DNA of 64,000 nt from an uncultured bacterium. GTDB taxonomy: Bacteria; Pseudomonadota; Alphaproteobacteria; Sphingomonadales; Sphingomonadaceae. The position numbers were made by a program, and so were the translations under genes. Below, piece after piece: positions 16,674 to 27,384 of this stretch. The stretch spans positions 682,001-746,000 of the forward strand of contig CALOGB020000056.1 in the NCBI GenBank assembly GCA_942636505.2, given 5' to 3'. Under the pieces are notes generated by a model. That model was not told where the DNA came from. It searched no databases and was given only the letters and a program-made list of their open reading frames with translations. Numbering within the stretch: the stretch's first letter is position 1; each line of letters starts with the position of its first letter.

Positions 16674-17987
16674 CTACTTAGGAGCGGCGGCAGTGGCTGG
16701 CGTGTTCGCCGGCTGCGGCGGCGTGGCCACCACCGTCTTCCGCCGCACCCCATTTAATTCGGCGGCCGCTGGTGCAGTCGGCACAACCCCAGCAGGCACC
16801 GGCACAGCCGTCAGCGTCGCCTGAACCTTCATGCACTGCGTCGGATCGGCGCGCTTGAACTGGCGGCAGTTCCACAGCGACTTCTCATAATTGCTCGACC
16901 GGTCGCGCAGGTAGCTGAACCCCAGCGCGGCGGTCTGGGCGGGTGCCAGCGGGAGCGATGTCGCCGCCTTGCTGCCGTCCGTCCACGCCATGTAGCGGCA
17001 GAACGGCTTGTCCTCGCACGCCTGTGCCGCGAGCGCAGTAAGTCCGTCCGCGGTCTGGTTACGGGGCAGAGCTACGAGGATCGTATCGCCATCGACTGGC
17101 ACCGCGGGAGCGGGTGTCGTCTCGGTAACGGGTCCAAACCCAATCGCGATCGAAGCCTCCGCCAGCGCCGCATCCGCCTCAGCCAACGCGGCGCCGGTCT
17201 TGTGCGCATCGGACAGCTCGGCGAGCTGCGCGATGACCGGCTCTACCGTCTCCGGATGGCGCCCGAAAGCAGGCGGCGTGCCCCACCAGCCCGACCAGCG
17301 GAAGAACAGATGCGTGTTCACGGCCGTGATCTTGTCGAGGCTCGACTGCCAGTACGGCACCACCCAGTCGGTATGGTAGTGCGTCGCGTAGCCGACCTGC
17401 TTGAACACCGCCCCGGACAGTGAAGCGGCCGCAACTTCGCGCGCCCGACGCCAAGCGTCGTCGGTGGGATGCCAGCGCGTGAGCGCGCCGTCGCAGCTGA
17501 AGCTGAACTGGCAGCCGGTCGAACGGTCCTGCCCCTCGAACACGACGCCGCACACGGTCTTCGGAAAGGCCGGGTGGCGCAAGCGGTTCAGCACGACCTG
17601 CGCGACCGCGCGTTCGCCAAGCGTATCATCGCCCGCCTCGTAGAGGATGCCCGCCGCCATGCAGTCCGTCGCGCGCGCCAGATCCTCTGGCCCACCGGCA
17701 AAGCGAAACGGTCGTGCCGCCGGGTTGGGATCGGTCGAGAACGGCACGGTCGCGTTGAACGCACGCGCGTCCTCGGGGCTGAGATCGACGAACTTGACCG
17801 GCTCGACCTCAGGCACTTCGGCTTGCGGCACGACCCGGCCCGCGGGCAGCTTCACCCGCTTCGAGGCGTGGACGATCGTGGGCGGGTTGGCGACGACCAG
17901 CGCAGGCCCGACGATCGCCAGCGCGGAGATGCCGACGAGAGTGGCGCGCAGCACCGTCGTGCCGCGCGCGGAAAGCTCTGCTGTCAC
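16674..17987 (-). CDS. SleB-type cell wall hydrolase (Hydrolase_2 domain)
   Basis: A 437-residue envelope protein with an N-terminal membrane/signal segment (about residues 12-33, [19 protein letters not shown]). The Hydrolase_2 domain spans about residues 100-225: [19 protein letters not shown], with the likely catalytic glutamate in YEAG, then [18 protein letters not shown] and [14 protein letters not shown]. This is the fold of SleB lytic transglycosylases that cut peptidoglycan. The C-terminal half is a cysteine-containing region ending in a proline/alanine tail, without a family I can name. It starts with GTG inside the cysK stop (GTGA). Confidence 0.87.
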   Translation of the reverse strand: MTAELSARGTTVLRATLVGISALAIVGPALVVANPPTIVHASKRVKLPAGRVVPQAEVPEVEPVKFVDLSPEDARAFNATVPFSTDPNPAARPFRFAGGPEDLARATDCMAAGILYEAGDDTLGERAVAQVVLNRLRHPAFPKTVCGVVFEGQDRSTGCQFSFSCDGALTRWHPTDDAWRRAREVAAASLSGAVFKQVGYATHYHTDWVVPYWQSSLDKITAVNTHLFFRWSGWWGTPPAFGRHPETVEPVIAQLAELSDAHKTGAALAEADAALAEASIAIGFGPVTETTPAPAVPVDGDTILVALPRNQTADGLTALAAQACEDKPFCRYMAWTDGSKAATSLPLAPAQTAALGFSYLRDRSSNYEKSLWNCRQFKRADPTQCMKVQATLTAVPVPAGVVPTAPAAAELNGVRRKTVVATPPQPANTPATAAAPK

Positions 17988-18904
17988 TGTTCGGGCAGGA
18001 AGTCCGGGACCGACAGATAGCGCTCGCCGGTGTCGTAGTTGAACCCAAGAACCCGAACGTTGTCAGGCAGATCGGGGAGCTTCTGAAGGATCGCTGCGAG
18101 CGTCGCGCCCGAGCTGATGCCGACCAGCATGCCCTCTTCGGTCGCCGAACGGCGTGCCATGTCCTTGGCGACCGCGGCATCGACCTCGATCACGCCGTCG
18201 AGCGCCTGGGTGTGCAGGTTTACCGGGATGAAGCCGGCACCGATGCCCTGGATCGGGTGCGGGCCGGGCTGCCCGCCGGCGATGACCGGCGAGGCAGCCG
18301 GCTCGACCGCGTAGACCTTGAGCGACGGCCATTCCTTCTTCAGCGCCTCGGCGACGCCGGTGATGTGGCCACCGGTGCCCACGCCGGTGATGATCACGTC
18401 GATCGGTGTATCGCGGAAGTCGGCGAGGATTTCCTGTGCAGTCGTAGCGACATGCACGGCGATGTTCGCAGGATTTTCGAACTGCTGCGGCATCCAAGAG
18501 CCGGGCGTCTGCTCGACCAGTTCCTTCGCGCGCTCGATCGCGCCCTTCATGCCCTTCTCGCGCGGGGTCAGGTCGAAGGTCGCGCCATAAGCCAGCATCA
18601 GGCGGCGGCGTTCGATCGACATGCTCTCGGGCATGACGAGGACGATCTTGTATCCCTTCACGGCGGCGACGAGCGCCAAGCCGATGCCGGTGTTGCCGCT
18701 GGTCGGCTCGATGATCGTGCCGCCGGGCTGGAGATGGCCGTCATTTTCCGCCGCCTCGATCATCGCGAGCGCGATACGGTCCTTGATCGAGCCGCCGGGG
18801 TTCGAGCGCTCGGACTTTACCCAGACTTCGGATTCGGGGAACAGCTTCGACAGGCGGACGTGCGGCGTGTTGCCGATCGTATCGAGGATCGAGTTGGCCT
18901 TCAT
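17984..18904 (-). CDS. cysK: Cysteine synthase A (O-acetylserine sulfhydrylase)
   Basis: A 306-residue PLP enzyme making cysteine from O-acetylserine and sulphide. It carries the PLP lysine in [11 protein letters not shown], the substrate loop [12 protein letters not shown], the phosphate-binding [10 protein letters not shown] and the late [10 protein letters not shown]. The length and order are normal for CysK. It overlaps the upstream MFS gene by 4 bases and the downstream SleB gene by 4 bases, so the three are one operon. Whether the transporter exports a sulphur compound is only a guess from this linkage. Confidence 0.94.
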   Translation of the reverse strand: MKANSILDTIGNTPHVRLSKLFPESEVWVKSERSNPGGSIKDRIALAMIEAAENDGHLQPGGTIIEPTSGNTGIGLALVAAVKGYKIVLVMPESMSIERRRLMLAYGATFDLTPREKGMKGAIERAKELVEQTPGSWMPQQFENPANIAVHVATTAQEILADFRDTPIDVIITGVGTGGHITGVAEALKKEWPSLKVYAVEPAASPVIAGGQPGPHPIQGIGAGFIPVNLHTQALDGVIEVDAAVAKDMARRSATEEGMLVGISSGATLAAILQKLPDLPDNVRVLGFNYDTGERYLSVPDFLPEQ

Positions 18905-20253
18905 GGCTTGGCTTCTCCGTGTTCGGGTTCGGTCTCTAGGATCTCTGGGGGATCAAAGGTTTTCGCGCGGCCTAGTTCCGGGAACAGTCGCGCCCAGCCG
19001 ATCGTGATGGCAATAGCACCGACGCCGCCGAACACCACCGCGCCGACCGGGCCGAGCAGCGATGCCATCACGCCGCTCTCGAATTCGCCGAGTTCGTTCG
19101 ACGCCGAAATAGTGAGCTGCGACACGGCGCTGACGCGGCCGCGCATGGCGTCGGGCGTGTGGAGCTGGATCAGCGACTGGCGGACATAGACCGAGATCAT
19201 GTCCGCGCCGCCCGCGACGATCAGCGCGACGAGGCTGAGGACGAAGGCGGGCTGGACGGGGATGCCGCCGATCGTACCGGGCGCGATGCCGAGCAGGTTC
19301 ACGATCGGCGTGGCGACGCCGAAGGTCAAGATCGCGAGGCCGAACACCACGACGGCGATCAGCATCTTCACGCCGACATTGGTGCTCATCGGGCGGACCG
19401 AGAACCACACGGCGGTGATCGCAGCACCGATCCCCATGCCAGCCGCGAGAACGCCTAGTCCCTGCGAGCCGACGTGGAGGATGTCGCGCGAATAGACCGG
19501 GAGCAGCGACGTCGCGCCAGCGAGCAGTACCGCGAACAGATCGAGCGTGATCGTCGCGAGGACGAGGCGGTTGCGGCGGACATAGGTGAAGCCCTCGATG
19601 ATCCGGGCGAGGGGGCGGTGATCGGTCTGTGCGGCTGGCTGCGGCACTGGGCCGATCAGGAACATGAAGAGAAGCGCGACGACGAACAGGATAGTCGCGA
19701 CGCCGTAGGCGACCTCCGGGTGGATCGCGTAGAGGAGGCCACCGACGCTGGGGCCCGCGATTGTGCCGACCTGCCAGGCGATCGAGCTGATAGCGATCGC
19801 GGTCGGGAGGACGGCGCGGGGGACGAGGTTGGGCGCGAGCGCGGAATAAGCTGGGCCGGAGAAGGCGCGTGCTACGCCGAACGCGACTGCGGCCACGAAC
19901 AGCACGCCGAGCGTGAGGTGGCCGGTCCAGGTCAGCAACCACAGGGTCGCGGCGGTGAGCACCAGCAGCGCGGTCGTGCCGCGGACGATCCAGCGGCGGT
20001 CGAAGCTGTCTGCGACTAGGCCGGTGATCGGGGTCAGCAGGAACAGCGGCACGAACTGCGCGAACCCGATCATCCCGAGCATGAAGGCCGCCTGGCGAAT
20101 GTCCATCGTCTCGCGGGCGATGTTGTAGACCTGCCACCCGATCACGATCGACATCGCACTCACGGCGATCGTGCCGGTGAAGCGGGACAGCCAATAGGCG
20201 CGGAAATTGGCAATCCGTAAGGGATGCTGGTGGGGGTCTGTCGTGGTGGCCAT
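18901..20253 (-). CDS. MFS transporter (EntS-like, MFS_3 family)
   Basis: About 450 residues with roughly 12 membrane segments. The N-terminal part [21 protein letters not shown], the loop [19 protein letters not shown] (the MFS A-motif D-R-R), and the later [15 protein letters not shown] are typical of the EntS/MFS_3 group of drug or siderophore exporters. The substrate is unknown. The frame is open upstream through a repeat, but the ATG at 20253 gives a normal N-terminus. It heads an operon with cysK and the SleB-type gene. The C-terminal tail is acidic and cytoplasmic. Confidence 0.9.
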   Translation of the reverse strand: MATTTDPHQHPLRIANFRAYWLSRFTGTIAVSAMSIVIGWQVYNIARETMDIRQAAFMLGMIGFAQFVPLFLLTPITGLVADSFDRRWIVRGTTALLVLTAATLWLLTWTGHLTLGVLFVAAVAFGVARAFSGPAYSALAPNLVPRAVLPTAIAISSIAWQVGTIAGPSVGGLLYAIHPEVAYGVATILFVVALLFMFLIGPVPQPAAQTDHRPLARIIEGFTYVRRNRLVLATITLDLFAVLLAGATSLLPVYSRDILHVGSQGLGVLAAGMGIGAAITAVWFSVRPMSTNVGVKMLIAVVVFGLAILTFGVATPIVNLLGIAPGTIGGIPVQPAFVLSLVALIVAGGADMISVYVRQSLIQLHTPDAMRGRVSAVSQLTISASNELGEFESGVMASLLGPVGAVVFGGVGAIAITIGWARLFPELGRAKTFDPPEILETEPEHGEAKP

Positions 20254-20353
20254 CGGGGTTGGCTTTAGGCTTGCGCGCGCGGGGAGGGCAACCGGAGCTT
20301 TGCTTGGGGTGGGGACAGAGGACTGGACGAGGATGCTTAACCGAAGAAAGCTT

Positions 20354-20406
20354 GTTTCCCCGCGAAGGCGGGGACCCAGACTGGGCTCCCGCCTTCGCGG
20401 GAGAAC
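20354..20406. repeat. Short compound palindrome, CGCGAAGGCGGGGACCCAG type
   Basis: Inverted arms gtttccccgcgaaggcgggg and its complement, ending gccttcgcgggagaac, abut at gacccagactgggctc. It lies in the 441-base divergent gap between the MFS gene and pdhA, next to a second element of another family. Confidence 0.8.
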
Positions 20407-20437
20407 AAGGAAGCGGGGTGGCGGCATCGCTGGCCCT

Positions 20438-20543
20438 CCACCCCGGCGAAGGCCGGGGCCCAATTGGGGGACGTCGCCAACTGAGCGATGCGGATCGTTA
20501 CTGCAACCTCTCCAATTGGGCCCCGGCCTTTGCCGGGGTGGTG
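20438..20543. repeat. Compound palindrome, family B
   Basis: Left arm ccaccccggcgaaggccgg, then ggcccaattgg, with the inverse on the right separated by about 45 unique bases. An almost identical element is at 55100. The remaining gap from here to pdhA (about 150 bases) presumably holds the pdhA promoter; I see no further structure there. Confidence 0.85.
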
Positions 20544-20694
20544 GTAGGCTGCTGACAAGGGGCTAGTGCCACGTACCGAACCGCCCATCCCACACCCCGG
20601 AAACTAACATACCCCAGACGGGAATTGATGTTCCGCCCCGTCCGCGCCTATAGGCTCCCTCAACTCCCCTACGGAAAACGAGGTTTCCCACATC

Positions 20695-21744
20695 GTGGCC
20701 AAAGCCCCCCCAGCACGCGCAATCGCCGAACCGCCGGTTACGAATCGCGAACGACCGGCCGAACCAAAGCCGTACGAGGCGTCGAAGGACGAACTGCTCG
20801 AAATGTATCGGCAGATGCTGCTGATCCGCCGTTTCGAGGAAAAAGCGGGCCAGCTCTATGGCTTGGGCCTGATCGGTGGCTTCTGCCATCTGTATATCGG
20901 TCAGGAAGCGGTCGCGGTCGGCCTTCAGTCCGCGCTCAACGGCGAGACCGATTCGGTGATCACCGGCTACCGCGATCACGGCCACATGCTTGCCTACGGG
21001 ATCGACCCCAAGGTGATCATGGCCGAACTGACCGGACGCAATTCGGGGATCTCGAAGGGCAAGGGCGGGTCGATGCACATGTTCTCGACCGAGCATAAAT
21101 TCTACGGCGGCCACGGCATCGTCGGTGCGCAGGTGTCGCTCGGCACCGGCCTCGCGTTCAAGCATAAATACTCGAACGACGGCGGCATCTGCATGGCCTA
21201 TTTCGGCGATGGCGCCGCGAACCAGGGCCAGGTGTACGAGAGCTTCAACATGGCCGAGCTGTGGAAGCTCCCGATCATCTTCGTGATCGAGAACAACCAG
21301 TACGCCATGGGCACGAGCGTCAACCGCGCCTCCGCCGAGGACCAGCTGTATCGCCGCGGCGAGAGCTTCCGCATTCCCGGCATCCAGGTCGACGGCATGG
21401 ACGTGCTCGCCTGCCGCGGTGCCGCCGAGGAAGCGCTGGCGTGGGTCCGTGCGGGCAAGGGTCCGGTCATCCTCGAGATGAAGACCTATCGCTATCGTGG
21501 CCACTCGATGTCCGATCCGGCGAAATACCGCACGCGTGACGAGGTCCAGGCGGTTCGCGACAAGTCGGATCCGATCGATCACATGAAGAAGCTGCTCGAC
21601 GCGCAGGGCGTGACCGAGGCGGACCTCAAGTCCCTTGAACAGGAAATCAGGAAAATCGTGAACGAAGCCGCCGATTTCGCCGAGCAGACCCCGGAGCCGG
21701 ATGCTGCCGAGCTCTACACCGACGTTCTGGTGGAGAAGTACTGA
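20695..21744 (+). CDS. pdhA: Pyruvate dehydrogenase E1 component, alpha subunit
   Basis: A 349-residue thiamine-diphosphate enzyme subunit. It contains [45 protein letters not shown] and the [10 protein letters not shown] phosphorylation-loop region. The ThDP/magnesium motif [17 protein letters not shown] ends in [10 protein letters not shown], and [12 protein letters not shown] follows. With PdhB it decarboxylates pyruvate and loads acetyl onto lipoyl groups. The start is a GTG at 20695, supported by the alanine/proline-rich N-terminus that is common in sphingomonads. Its stop shares one base with the pdhB start. Confidence 0.96.
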   Translation: MAKAPPARAIAEPPVTNRERPAEPKPYEASKDELLEMYRQMLLIRRFEEKAGQLYGLGLIGGFCHLYIGQEAVAVGLQSALNGETDSVITGYRDHGHMLAYGIDPKVIMAELTGRNSGISKGKGGSMHMFSTEHKFYGGHGIVGAQVSLGTGLAFKHKYSNDGGICMAYFGDGAANQGQVYESFNMAELWKLPIIFVIENNQYAMGTSVNRASAEDQLYRRGESFRIPGIQVDGMDVLACRGAAEEALAWVRAGKGPVILEMKTYRYRGHSMSDPAKYRTRDEVQAVRDKSDPIDHMKKLLDAQGVTEADLKSLEQEIRKIVNEAADFAEQTPEPDAAELYTDVLVEKY

Positions 21745-23174
21745 TGGCGATCGAGATCAAGATGCCCGCGCTCTCCCCGACAATGGAAGAGGGCACGCTG
21801 GCCAAGTGGCTCGTCAAGGAAGGCGATAGCGTCAAGTCGGGCGACATCCTCGCGGAGATCGAGACCGACAAGGCGACGATGGAGTTCGAGGCGATCGACG
21901 AAGGCACGATCGGGTCGATCAGCGTTGCTGAGGGTACCGACAACGTGAAGGTCGGCACCGTCATCGCGACGATCCTCGAAGAGGGCGAGAGCGCGAGCGA
22001 CCAGAAGCCAACCGAGGCACGCTCTGGCGATGCGGCCAACGCCGCGCCGAAGGAAACGCCGTCGGACGACAAGGCGCCCCCGGTTCCCGAAGGCGCGTCG
22101 CCTGCCAAGGCCGAGAGCGGCACGCAGCAACTCGTCGCATCGGCCGAGAAGGTCGGCATTTCCGACCCGGCGATCCCCGAGGGCACCGAGATGGTCAAGA
22201 CGACCGTCCGTGAAGCCTTGCGCGACGCGATGGCCGAGGAAATGCGCGAGGACGACCGCGTCTTCGTGATGGGCGAGGAAGTCGCGCAGTATCAGGGCGC
22301 GTACAAGGTCACGCAGGGCCTGCTCGACGAGTTCGGCGACCGTCGCGTGATCGACACGCCGATCACCGAATACGGCTTTGCCGGCATCGGTGCGGGCGCG
22401 GCGATGGGCGGGCTTCGCCCGATCGTCGAGTTCATGACCTTCAACTTCGCGTTGCAGGCGATCGACCACATCATCAACTCGGCGGCCAAGACCAACTACA
22501 TGTCGGGTGGCCAGATGCGCTGCCCGATCGTGTTCCGTGGTCCCAACGGTGCGGCGTCGCGCGTGGGTGCACAGCACTCGCACAACTTTGCGGCGTGGTA
22601 TGCAAGCGTTCCCGGCCTGATCGTGATCGCGCCGTATGACGCGGCGGATGCCAAGGGCCTGCTCAAGGCGGCGATCCGCACCGAGGATCCGGTCGTGTTC
22701 CTCGAGAACGAGCTGATGTACGGCCGCAGCTTCGACGTCCCCAAGCTCGACAACCACGTCCTGCCGATCGGCAAGGCGCGGATCGTCCGCGAGGGCAAGG
22801 ACGTCACGATCGTCAGCTACTCGATCGGCGTCGGCATTTCGCTGGAAGCCGCCGAGAAGCTCGCCGAAGAGGGCATCGACGCGGAGGTCATCGACCTGCG
22901 CACGCTGCGCCCGCTCGACACCGAGACGGTCCTGAAGAGCCTCGCCAAGACCAACCGCATGATCATCGTTGAAGAGAATTGGGCAACCTGCTCGATCGCC
23001 TCGGAGATCGTCGCGGTGGTGATGGAACACGGCTTCGACGACCTCGACGCCCCGGTGCTCCGCGTGACGAACGAGGACGTGCCGATGCCCTACGCGGCGA
23101 ACCTCGAAAAGCTGATGCTGGTCGACGTCGCGAAGGTCGTGACGGCGGTGAAGAAGGTTACGTACAAGAACTGA
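21744..23174 (+). CDS. pdhB: Pyruvate dehydrogenase E1 component, beta subunit with N-terminal lipoyl domain
   Basis: A 476-residue protein. Residues 1-80 form a biotinyl/lipoyl domain ([20 protein letters not shown]) with the lipoylated lysine in [13 protein letters not shown] hinge rich in Ala, Glu and Pro spans about 80-140, and the transketolase-like beta subunit follows: [52 protein letters not shown] and the C-terminal [12 protein letters not shown]. The extra lipoyl domain on E1 beta is known from alphaproteobacteria. The E2 gene (pdhC) does not follow; the next genes are convergent tad genes, so E2 must lie elsewhere. Confidence 0.96.
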   Translation: MAIEIKMPALSPTMEEGTLAKWLVKEGDSVKSGDILAEIETDKATMEFEAIDEGTIGSISVAEGTDNVKVGTVIATILEEGESASDQKPTEARSGDAANAAPKETPSDDKAPPVPEGASPAKAESGTQQLVASAEKVGISDPAIPEGTEMVKTTVREALRDAMAEEMREDDRVFVMGEEVAQYQGAYKVTQGLLDEFGDRRVIDTPITEYGFAGIGAGAAMGGLRPIVEFMTFNFALQAIDHIINSAAKTNYMSGGQMRCPIVFRGPNGAASRVGAQHSHNFAAWYASVPGLIVIAPYDAADAKGLLKAAIRTEDPVVFLENELMYGRSFDVPKLDNHVLPIGKARIVREGKDVTIVSYSIGVGISLEAAEKLAEEGIDAEVIDLRTLRPLDTETVLKSLAKTNRMIIVEENWATCSIASEIVAVVMEHGFDDLDAPVLRVTNEDVPMPYAANLEKLMLVDVAKVVTAVKKVTYKN

Positions 23175-23213
23175 CCGAATGGTGCAGTCGCGGCCCGGCG
23201 CGGCGACTGCACC

Positions 23214-24005
23214 TCAACTCGTATATTTGTTGCAGGTCATCAGTGTGGCCGCCGGTGAAGGATTATAGACCTGGCCGAAATCGCGCCGGTCGCGAACGAT
23301 GAACGATGCGATGTAGCGGAGCTTGGCCGCCCCGTTCGGCAGCCATCCGGTGCCGACTACCGGCTTGTAGTCGTAGTTGATCTCGACGAACATCACGCCC
23401 GAATTGTTGGGTGATACGACCTTGGCACCCGTCTCGCCCATACCACCGGGGATGACGCTCCCCGGATGGGATGCCGAATTGTCCGCGCCTGACATACTGG
23501 TGTTGACCCCCGCAGTTGGATCATAGGGCGCGGTGGTGCTATCGGCAGCGGCCGGAGAGCCGCCCGATATCGTCGTACGACCATAGGTCGAATCATAGCC
23601 GGCACCGGATTTCATGCCGAGGCACCGTTGCCAGTGTATCGTCTGCTTGCCGTCCTTGTCAGCCTCCAGGCTGGACAAGGTGATACGTCCGCGAGTGGTA
23701 AGGTCCCATGCCGCCCCCTGGGCCCTGGCGGCGGCAAAGACGTCGTTGATATCCACTTCGCGCAGTTGCTGGGTTACCAGCGTACTCTGGACGCCGACGC
23801 GCGAGGCGTTGTCGGCAAGATTGAGCGCAACTTGGCTGACGCGTAGATTGGCGAGCGCGAGATTGGCAGTCTCAACACCCCATAGGCCGAGCGTGACGAC
23901 CAAAGGCGCGGTGAAGGCGAACTCGAGCAGCGCAAGCCCCGACCGATCGTCACGGAACCGACGGGCGAACGCTGTTGCGCGGGCATATCCGGTAATCAGG
24001 TGCAT
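23214..24005 (-). CDS. TadE-family pilus-assembly protein (second copy)
   Basis: About 263 residues. A short basic N-terminus is followed by the TadE-like membrane helix (SGLALLEFAFTAPLVVTLGL, about residues 20-45, with the E-F pair of pseudopilins) and then a periplasmic domain. Proteins of this kind are minor pseudopilins of the Tad (Flp) type IVc pilus system. The start ATG at 24005 overlaps the preceding TadE stop by 10 bases. The open frame extends upstream to 24230, but the extra residues look like a frame shadow. The tad secretion ATPase, prepilin and peptidase genes are not in the window. Confidence 0.8.
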   Translation of the reverse strand: MHLITGYARATAFARRFRDDRSGLALLEFAFTAPLVVTLGLWGVETANLALANLRVSQVALNLADNASRVGVQSTLVTQQLREVDINDVFAAARAQGAAWDLTTRGRITLSSLEADKDGKQTIHWQRCLGMKSGAGYDSTYGRTTISGGSPAAADSTTAPYDPTAGVNTSMSGADNSASHPGSVIPGGMGETGAKVVSPNNSGVMFVEINYDYKPVVGTGWLPNGAAKLRYIASFIVRDRRDFGQVYNPSPAATLMTCNKYTS

Positions 24006-24595
24006 ATGTTCTTCACCGTGACGACGGACTGTGAGGCATAGGGCTGGTTCTTCAGGAACGTCTTGGCGACGATCGTCTGGGTGGGGGCAACACCAAAGAA
24101 GCTGGCGACCGGAAAGAGCCGCGGATAGCTGATCTTGACCGTGTAGAGCGTGACGTCGTTGGCGCCACCCTGGCCGGATGCGCCGGGATCGGTATCGTAC
24201 GTTCCGTTGCCATTGATGTCGTCGAAGCACTCCTTGGCATCGCGTACGCCGTTGCCGTTCGTATCGGTGAATGGTTCGGGCTTTGCCGAAGTGAACGTCG
24301 CATAGTTCGCGCGCTTGGGCGTGCCGACGAAGCTGGCGCCGGACGAGATCGTCTTTACCATGTCGAGCACGGACTGGTCGATCGCAGCAGCATTGTCGGC
24401 CCCGCCCTGGATCGCTGAATCGCGACCCGCTTTCTGGATCGCACCTTCCAGGATCGATTGCGCATAGACCTGATACATCAGTTCGCCCAACCCCATGATC
24501 ATGGCGAGCATGACGGGGAGGACCATCGCGAATTCGATCACCGTCACGCCACGCCGGTCGCTACTGAAATGGCGTAATATGTCGAACGTCCTCAC
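23996..24595 (-). CDS. TadE-family pilus-assembly protein with calcium-loop-like repeats
   Basis: A 199-residue protein whose N-terminus RRGVTVIEFAMVLPVMLAM is a classic TadE pseudopilin helix. The mature region has two acidic turns, DTNGNGVRD and DINGNGTYD (about residues 110-135), which match the DxNxDG calcium loop of dockerin/EF-hand type and of some pseudopilins. One cysteine lies between them and another at the C-terminus. The start is GTG, overlapping the TadG stop (GTGA). It is the middle gene of a three-gene operon. Confidence 0.85.
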   Translation of the reverse strand: MRTFDILRHFSSDRRGVTVIEFAMVLPVMLAMIMGLGELMYQVYAQSILEGAIQKAGRDSAIQGGADNAAAIDQSVLDMVKTISSGASFVGTPKRANYATFTSAKPEPFTDTNGNGVRDAKECFDDINGNGTYDTDPGASGQGGANDVTLYTVKISYPRLFPVASFFGVAPTQTIVAKTFLKNQPYASQSVVTVKNICT

Positions 24596-26526
24596 TTCGA
24601 GATCCGCAGCATGGCGACCTGATTGGCGATCGACTTGAACGCCGCCTGCAGCGAGTCATTGTCGCTGGCGTAATAGGCTTGCCCGGGAGAGGCACACGCG
24701 GTCAGTTGGGTCGTCAGCGTCTGGCCGAACCCGACCACGAACACCTTGATGTTGCGCGCCTTGGCTGCAGTACATTCGGCGACGAACCGCGCATTGTGAT
24801 CGTCGAGTTGATCCGAAGAGTCGCCGCCGGTGACACGCTTGTCGTAGCGTTCAATGCCATACATTCCGTAGAGGTCGTAGTTCGGCGTCATGTCGCCATC
24901 GGTCATGAATACGATGTAGCGGTTCGGCGCGGATCGACCCGGCCAAGGTGCCGTATCCGCAGCGAACATACCGGTCGGTGATATCATCCGGGTACCCCAG
25001 ATCATGCCGGTATCGTGATACGTGCCGCCTTGTGCCTTGAAGTCGCTGGCGTTGACGTAATCATCGACGTCGTCTCGAGACAATTTTGCTAGGCGTTGCA
25101 CCTTCTTGCCGCAGGACACGTAACCGAGCGATATGTTCTTGTTCCAGGCCGGCGTCGGGTTGGCAATCATATTGGTGTACGCGGTCATCTGCTGATCGTT
25201 CGCGTTGACATAGTAATCGCCATAGGGCGTCGCGCTGTTACCCGCATAGGTAACGCCGTTGTTCGTCGCCGACGTGCCTGTGCCGCGGTAATAAATCACA
25301 TCGGGCCACATCGGCCGCCAGCGTGTGTCGTCATTCGTCGCCGGCAGATCGGGATCGAGATCGGCGGGCAGGCTGCTCTGGTTGAACGACGACGCGCCTG
25401 CGGTTGTGGTGCGCTCCTCGACGCAGCCCTGCCACTTCGCGGTCGTACCAGTTATCTTGCTCGGATCGGGAACATCGACGCCCGTAATGTACTTGCTGAC
25501 GTCGTAGTTGACCTGGGTGTAAAACCAGTTGGGCTTGACCGGCTGCGACGTCACGGTGCAGGTTCCTACGTTAGACGTCGAGGTATTCCCCGCCCAAGAC
25601 ACGGTCGATGCCGTTGCGGTCCCCGACGTCGTGTAGCCGCGGGACGGAGACCGTGCCGCATACCCGCTGCAGACCGATTGCGTGATGTTCCTGTATGTCG
25701 TCGTGCTGGCCTGGCCGTTGTTCGCATCGCCGATGATCCTGCGGCTCTCATAATTCCAGGTTTTCACGAGATTGTCCGGGGACAGGCTCGTCAACGCGTA
25801 GCCCGCGTTAACCGTAGACGTATACGTGACGAAGCCGTAGCGGATGTTCGTTGTGGGATCGACGTTGCCTGCCAGCGTATCGTAGAAATTGAGCACTGCG
25901 CTGCGCAAGCCAGACAATTTCGACTCGCTTTTTTCGGTGACGTAGTAGCCGGTGTTGCCGTCGTCCTGCCGATAGGACACGACAGGCTGGCTGCAGCCCC
26001 CCGTACCGTCCGCGGTCGTACAAGCCATGGACCCGGTCGTATCGAGCACGAACATGATGTCGGCGTCGGCAACGTCGTAACGTGCTTCGCATTTTACGCT
26101 CAGCGTCACGTCGGGAGCGCCGAACATCTTCATGATGGTCATCGGAACCGAAGAACTGGCAACGCCCGCGACCTGCTGATCGGTTGTTTTCGACGGCGTG
26201 AAGATTGCGGTCTTCGTGCCCATCCAACCAAGGCGGAAATTGTTCTTGAAGAACGCGTTTGCCTGGTCGGTGGCGGTCTTGTCCAGTGTCGTGAGGTTGC
26301 TGCTTGTCATGAATTTGCGCCCGGCGAGGGCACCGGCATCGCAGGCCTGCTGAAGGCGGACCTTTACGACATACAGCCGCGCGACGTCGATTGCAGAACC
26401 GGCCAGCGCAGCCAGCGGGATCATCGCTGCCGCCATGATGGCGATGGTATTGCCGCGCACGTCGTTACGTAGCCGACCGAGAACCGTCGTCGCCTTTATC
26501 GTCTGCATGCCGTGCTTCGTGGTCAT
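24592..26526 (-). CDS. TadG-like protein with von Willebrand A domain
   Basis: A 644-residue protein. The N-terminus has the Flp-associated helix (RGNTIAIMAAAMIPLAALAG, about residues 24-44) and VVKVRLQQACDAGALAGRK, both typical of TadG. A vWA domain begins near residue 155 with IMFVLDTTGSMAC, a DxTGS metal-site (MIDAS) variant. It contains a large insertion rich in Thr, Ser and Tyr with several cysteines, and ends with FMTDGDMTPNYD and VFVVGFGQ. TadG is thought to sit in the envelope and support adhesion or pilus assembly. The ATG at 26526 has a GGGA site; it leads the operon, and an AT-rich stretch upstream (26590-26630) is the likely promoter. Confidence 0.87.
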   Translation of the reverse strand: MTTKHGMQTIKATTVLGRLRNDVRGNTIAIMAAAMIPLAALAGSAIDVARLYVVKVRLQQACDAGALAGRKFMTSSNLTTLDKTATDQANAFFKNNFRLGWMGTKTAIFTPSKTTDQQVAGVASSSVPMTIMKMFGAPDVTLSVKCEARYDVADADIMFVLDTTGSMACTTADGTGGCSQPVVSYRQDDGNTGYYVTEKSESKLSGLRSAVLNFYDTLAGNVDPTTNIRYGFVTYTSTVNAGYALTSLSPDNLVKTWNYESRRIIGDANNGQASTTTYRNITQSVCSGYAARSPSRGYTTSGTATASTVSWAGNTSTSNVGTCTVTSQPVKPNWFYTQVNYDVSKYITGVDVPDPSKITGTTAKWQGCVEERTTTAGASSFNQSSLPADLDPDLPATNDDTRWRPMWPDVIYYRGTGTSATNNGVTYAGNSATPYGDYYVNANDQQMTAYTNMIANPTPAWNKNISLGYVSCGKKVQRLAKLSRDDVDDYVNASDFKAQGGTYHDTGMIWGTRMISPTGMFAADTAPWPGRSAPNRYIVFMTDGDMTPNYDLYGMYGIERYDKRVTGGDSSDQLDDHNARFVAECTAAKARNIKVFVVGFGQTLTTQLTACASPGQAYYASDNDSLQAAFKSIANQVAMLRISK

Positions 26527-26677
26527 GGGTATCCCGACAGGATCATCATCGATCTCGCCGCGTCATGCGGTACGACCCCGTAAGCCGGGCTCAAAAACTA
26601 TGGTTAATTAAGTAGTAACTAGGTCATGCCGAATGATGCGGGATGATCGACGCGATCGGGGGCGCTATGGGCAGCGC

Positions 26678-27334
26678 ATGACCTCCCCCGATCCGGGCCA
26701 TGCCCTTGCTCTGAGTTACGCTCCGCCGGCCGCGCGGGTCGCACTGGAAACGCTGTTTGCGCTCGATGACCGACTTGCGACGATCGTTCGCTCCACGCGC
26801 GAGCCTCTGGTCGGGCAGATGCGGCTGAGCTGGTGGCACGAAGCGTTGACGCGACTGGACACGGCACCCGCGCCCCAAGAGCCTGTACTACAAGCGATTG
26901 CGCTATCGGTGTTGCCAGGCCGCGTATCCGGAACGTCGCTCGCGGCGATGACTGATGGTTGGGAGACGCTGCTGCAGGCGGAGGTCGATCCGGCGACGAT
27001 CGAAGCCTTTGCTGTCGAACGGGGCGGCCGGTTGTTCGAAGCGGCGTCGATGATCCTTGGCGTCGAGGACCCGCGGGTGGGTATCGCAGGCGAAGGATGG
27101 GCGCTGGTCGATCTCTCCCGAAGCGTGACGGATCCATCGCTGGCCAACCTCGCGCGGTCATTGGCCCAAGCGCGGTTTGAAACGGCGTTCGGGGCGCGGT
27201 GGCCGCGGGCTGCCCGATCGCTGGGTGCCGTCGCGTTGCTGGCGCAGTTCGACAACGCTGCAGCAATGGGCGGTTCGCCGGGGCCGACACGGCGCATCGC
27301 GCGGTTGGCGTGGCACAGATTGACCGGATACTGA
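26678..27334 (+). CDS. Squalene/phytoene synthase-fold protein (NDUFAF6-like)
   Basis: About 218 residues, shorter than true phytoene synthases (near 300). It has the helical start ALSYAPPAARVALETLFALDDRL and the family's RLSWWHEALTRLD. The two aspartate-rich DxxxD motifs that bind prenyl diphosphates are not evident, which makes prenyl-transfer activity doubtful. Proteins with this fold and without the motifs include the complex I assembly factor NDUFAF6. The start used is the ATG at 26678; the frame is open to 26633, with no strong ribosome site at either. It is divergent from the tad operon. Confidence 0.75.
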   Translation: MTSPDPGHALALSYAPPAARVALETLFALDDRLATIVRSTREPLVGQMRLSWWHEALTRLDTAPAPQEPVLQAIALSVLPGRVSGTSLAAMTDGWETLLQAEVDPATIEAFAVERGGRLFEAASMILGVEDPRVGIAGEGWALVDLSRSVTDPSLANLARSLAQARFETAFGARWPRAARSLGAVALLAQFDNAAAMGGSPGPTRRIARLAWHRLTGY

Positions 27335-27384
27335 CCAATCGGATGGGGATCGTTGGCGGCTAGGCCTAGCGTGCGGGCTGGACA

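Noticed and set aside
25096..26472. A 458-codon plus-strand frame opposite TadG
   Set aside because: TadG has the Flp helix and vWA motifs and overlaps TadE correctly; the plus frame is arginine-rich shadow sequence.
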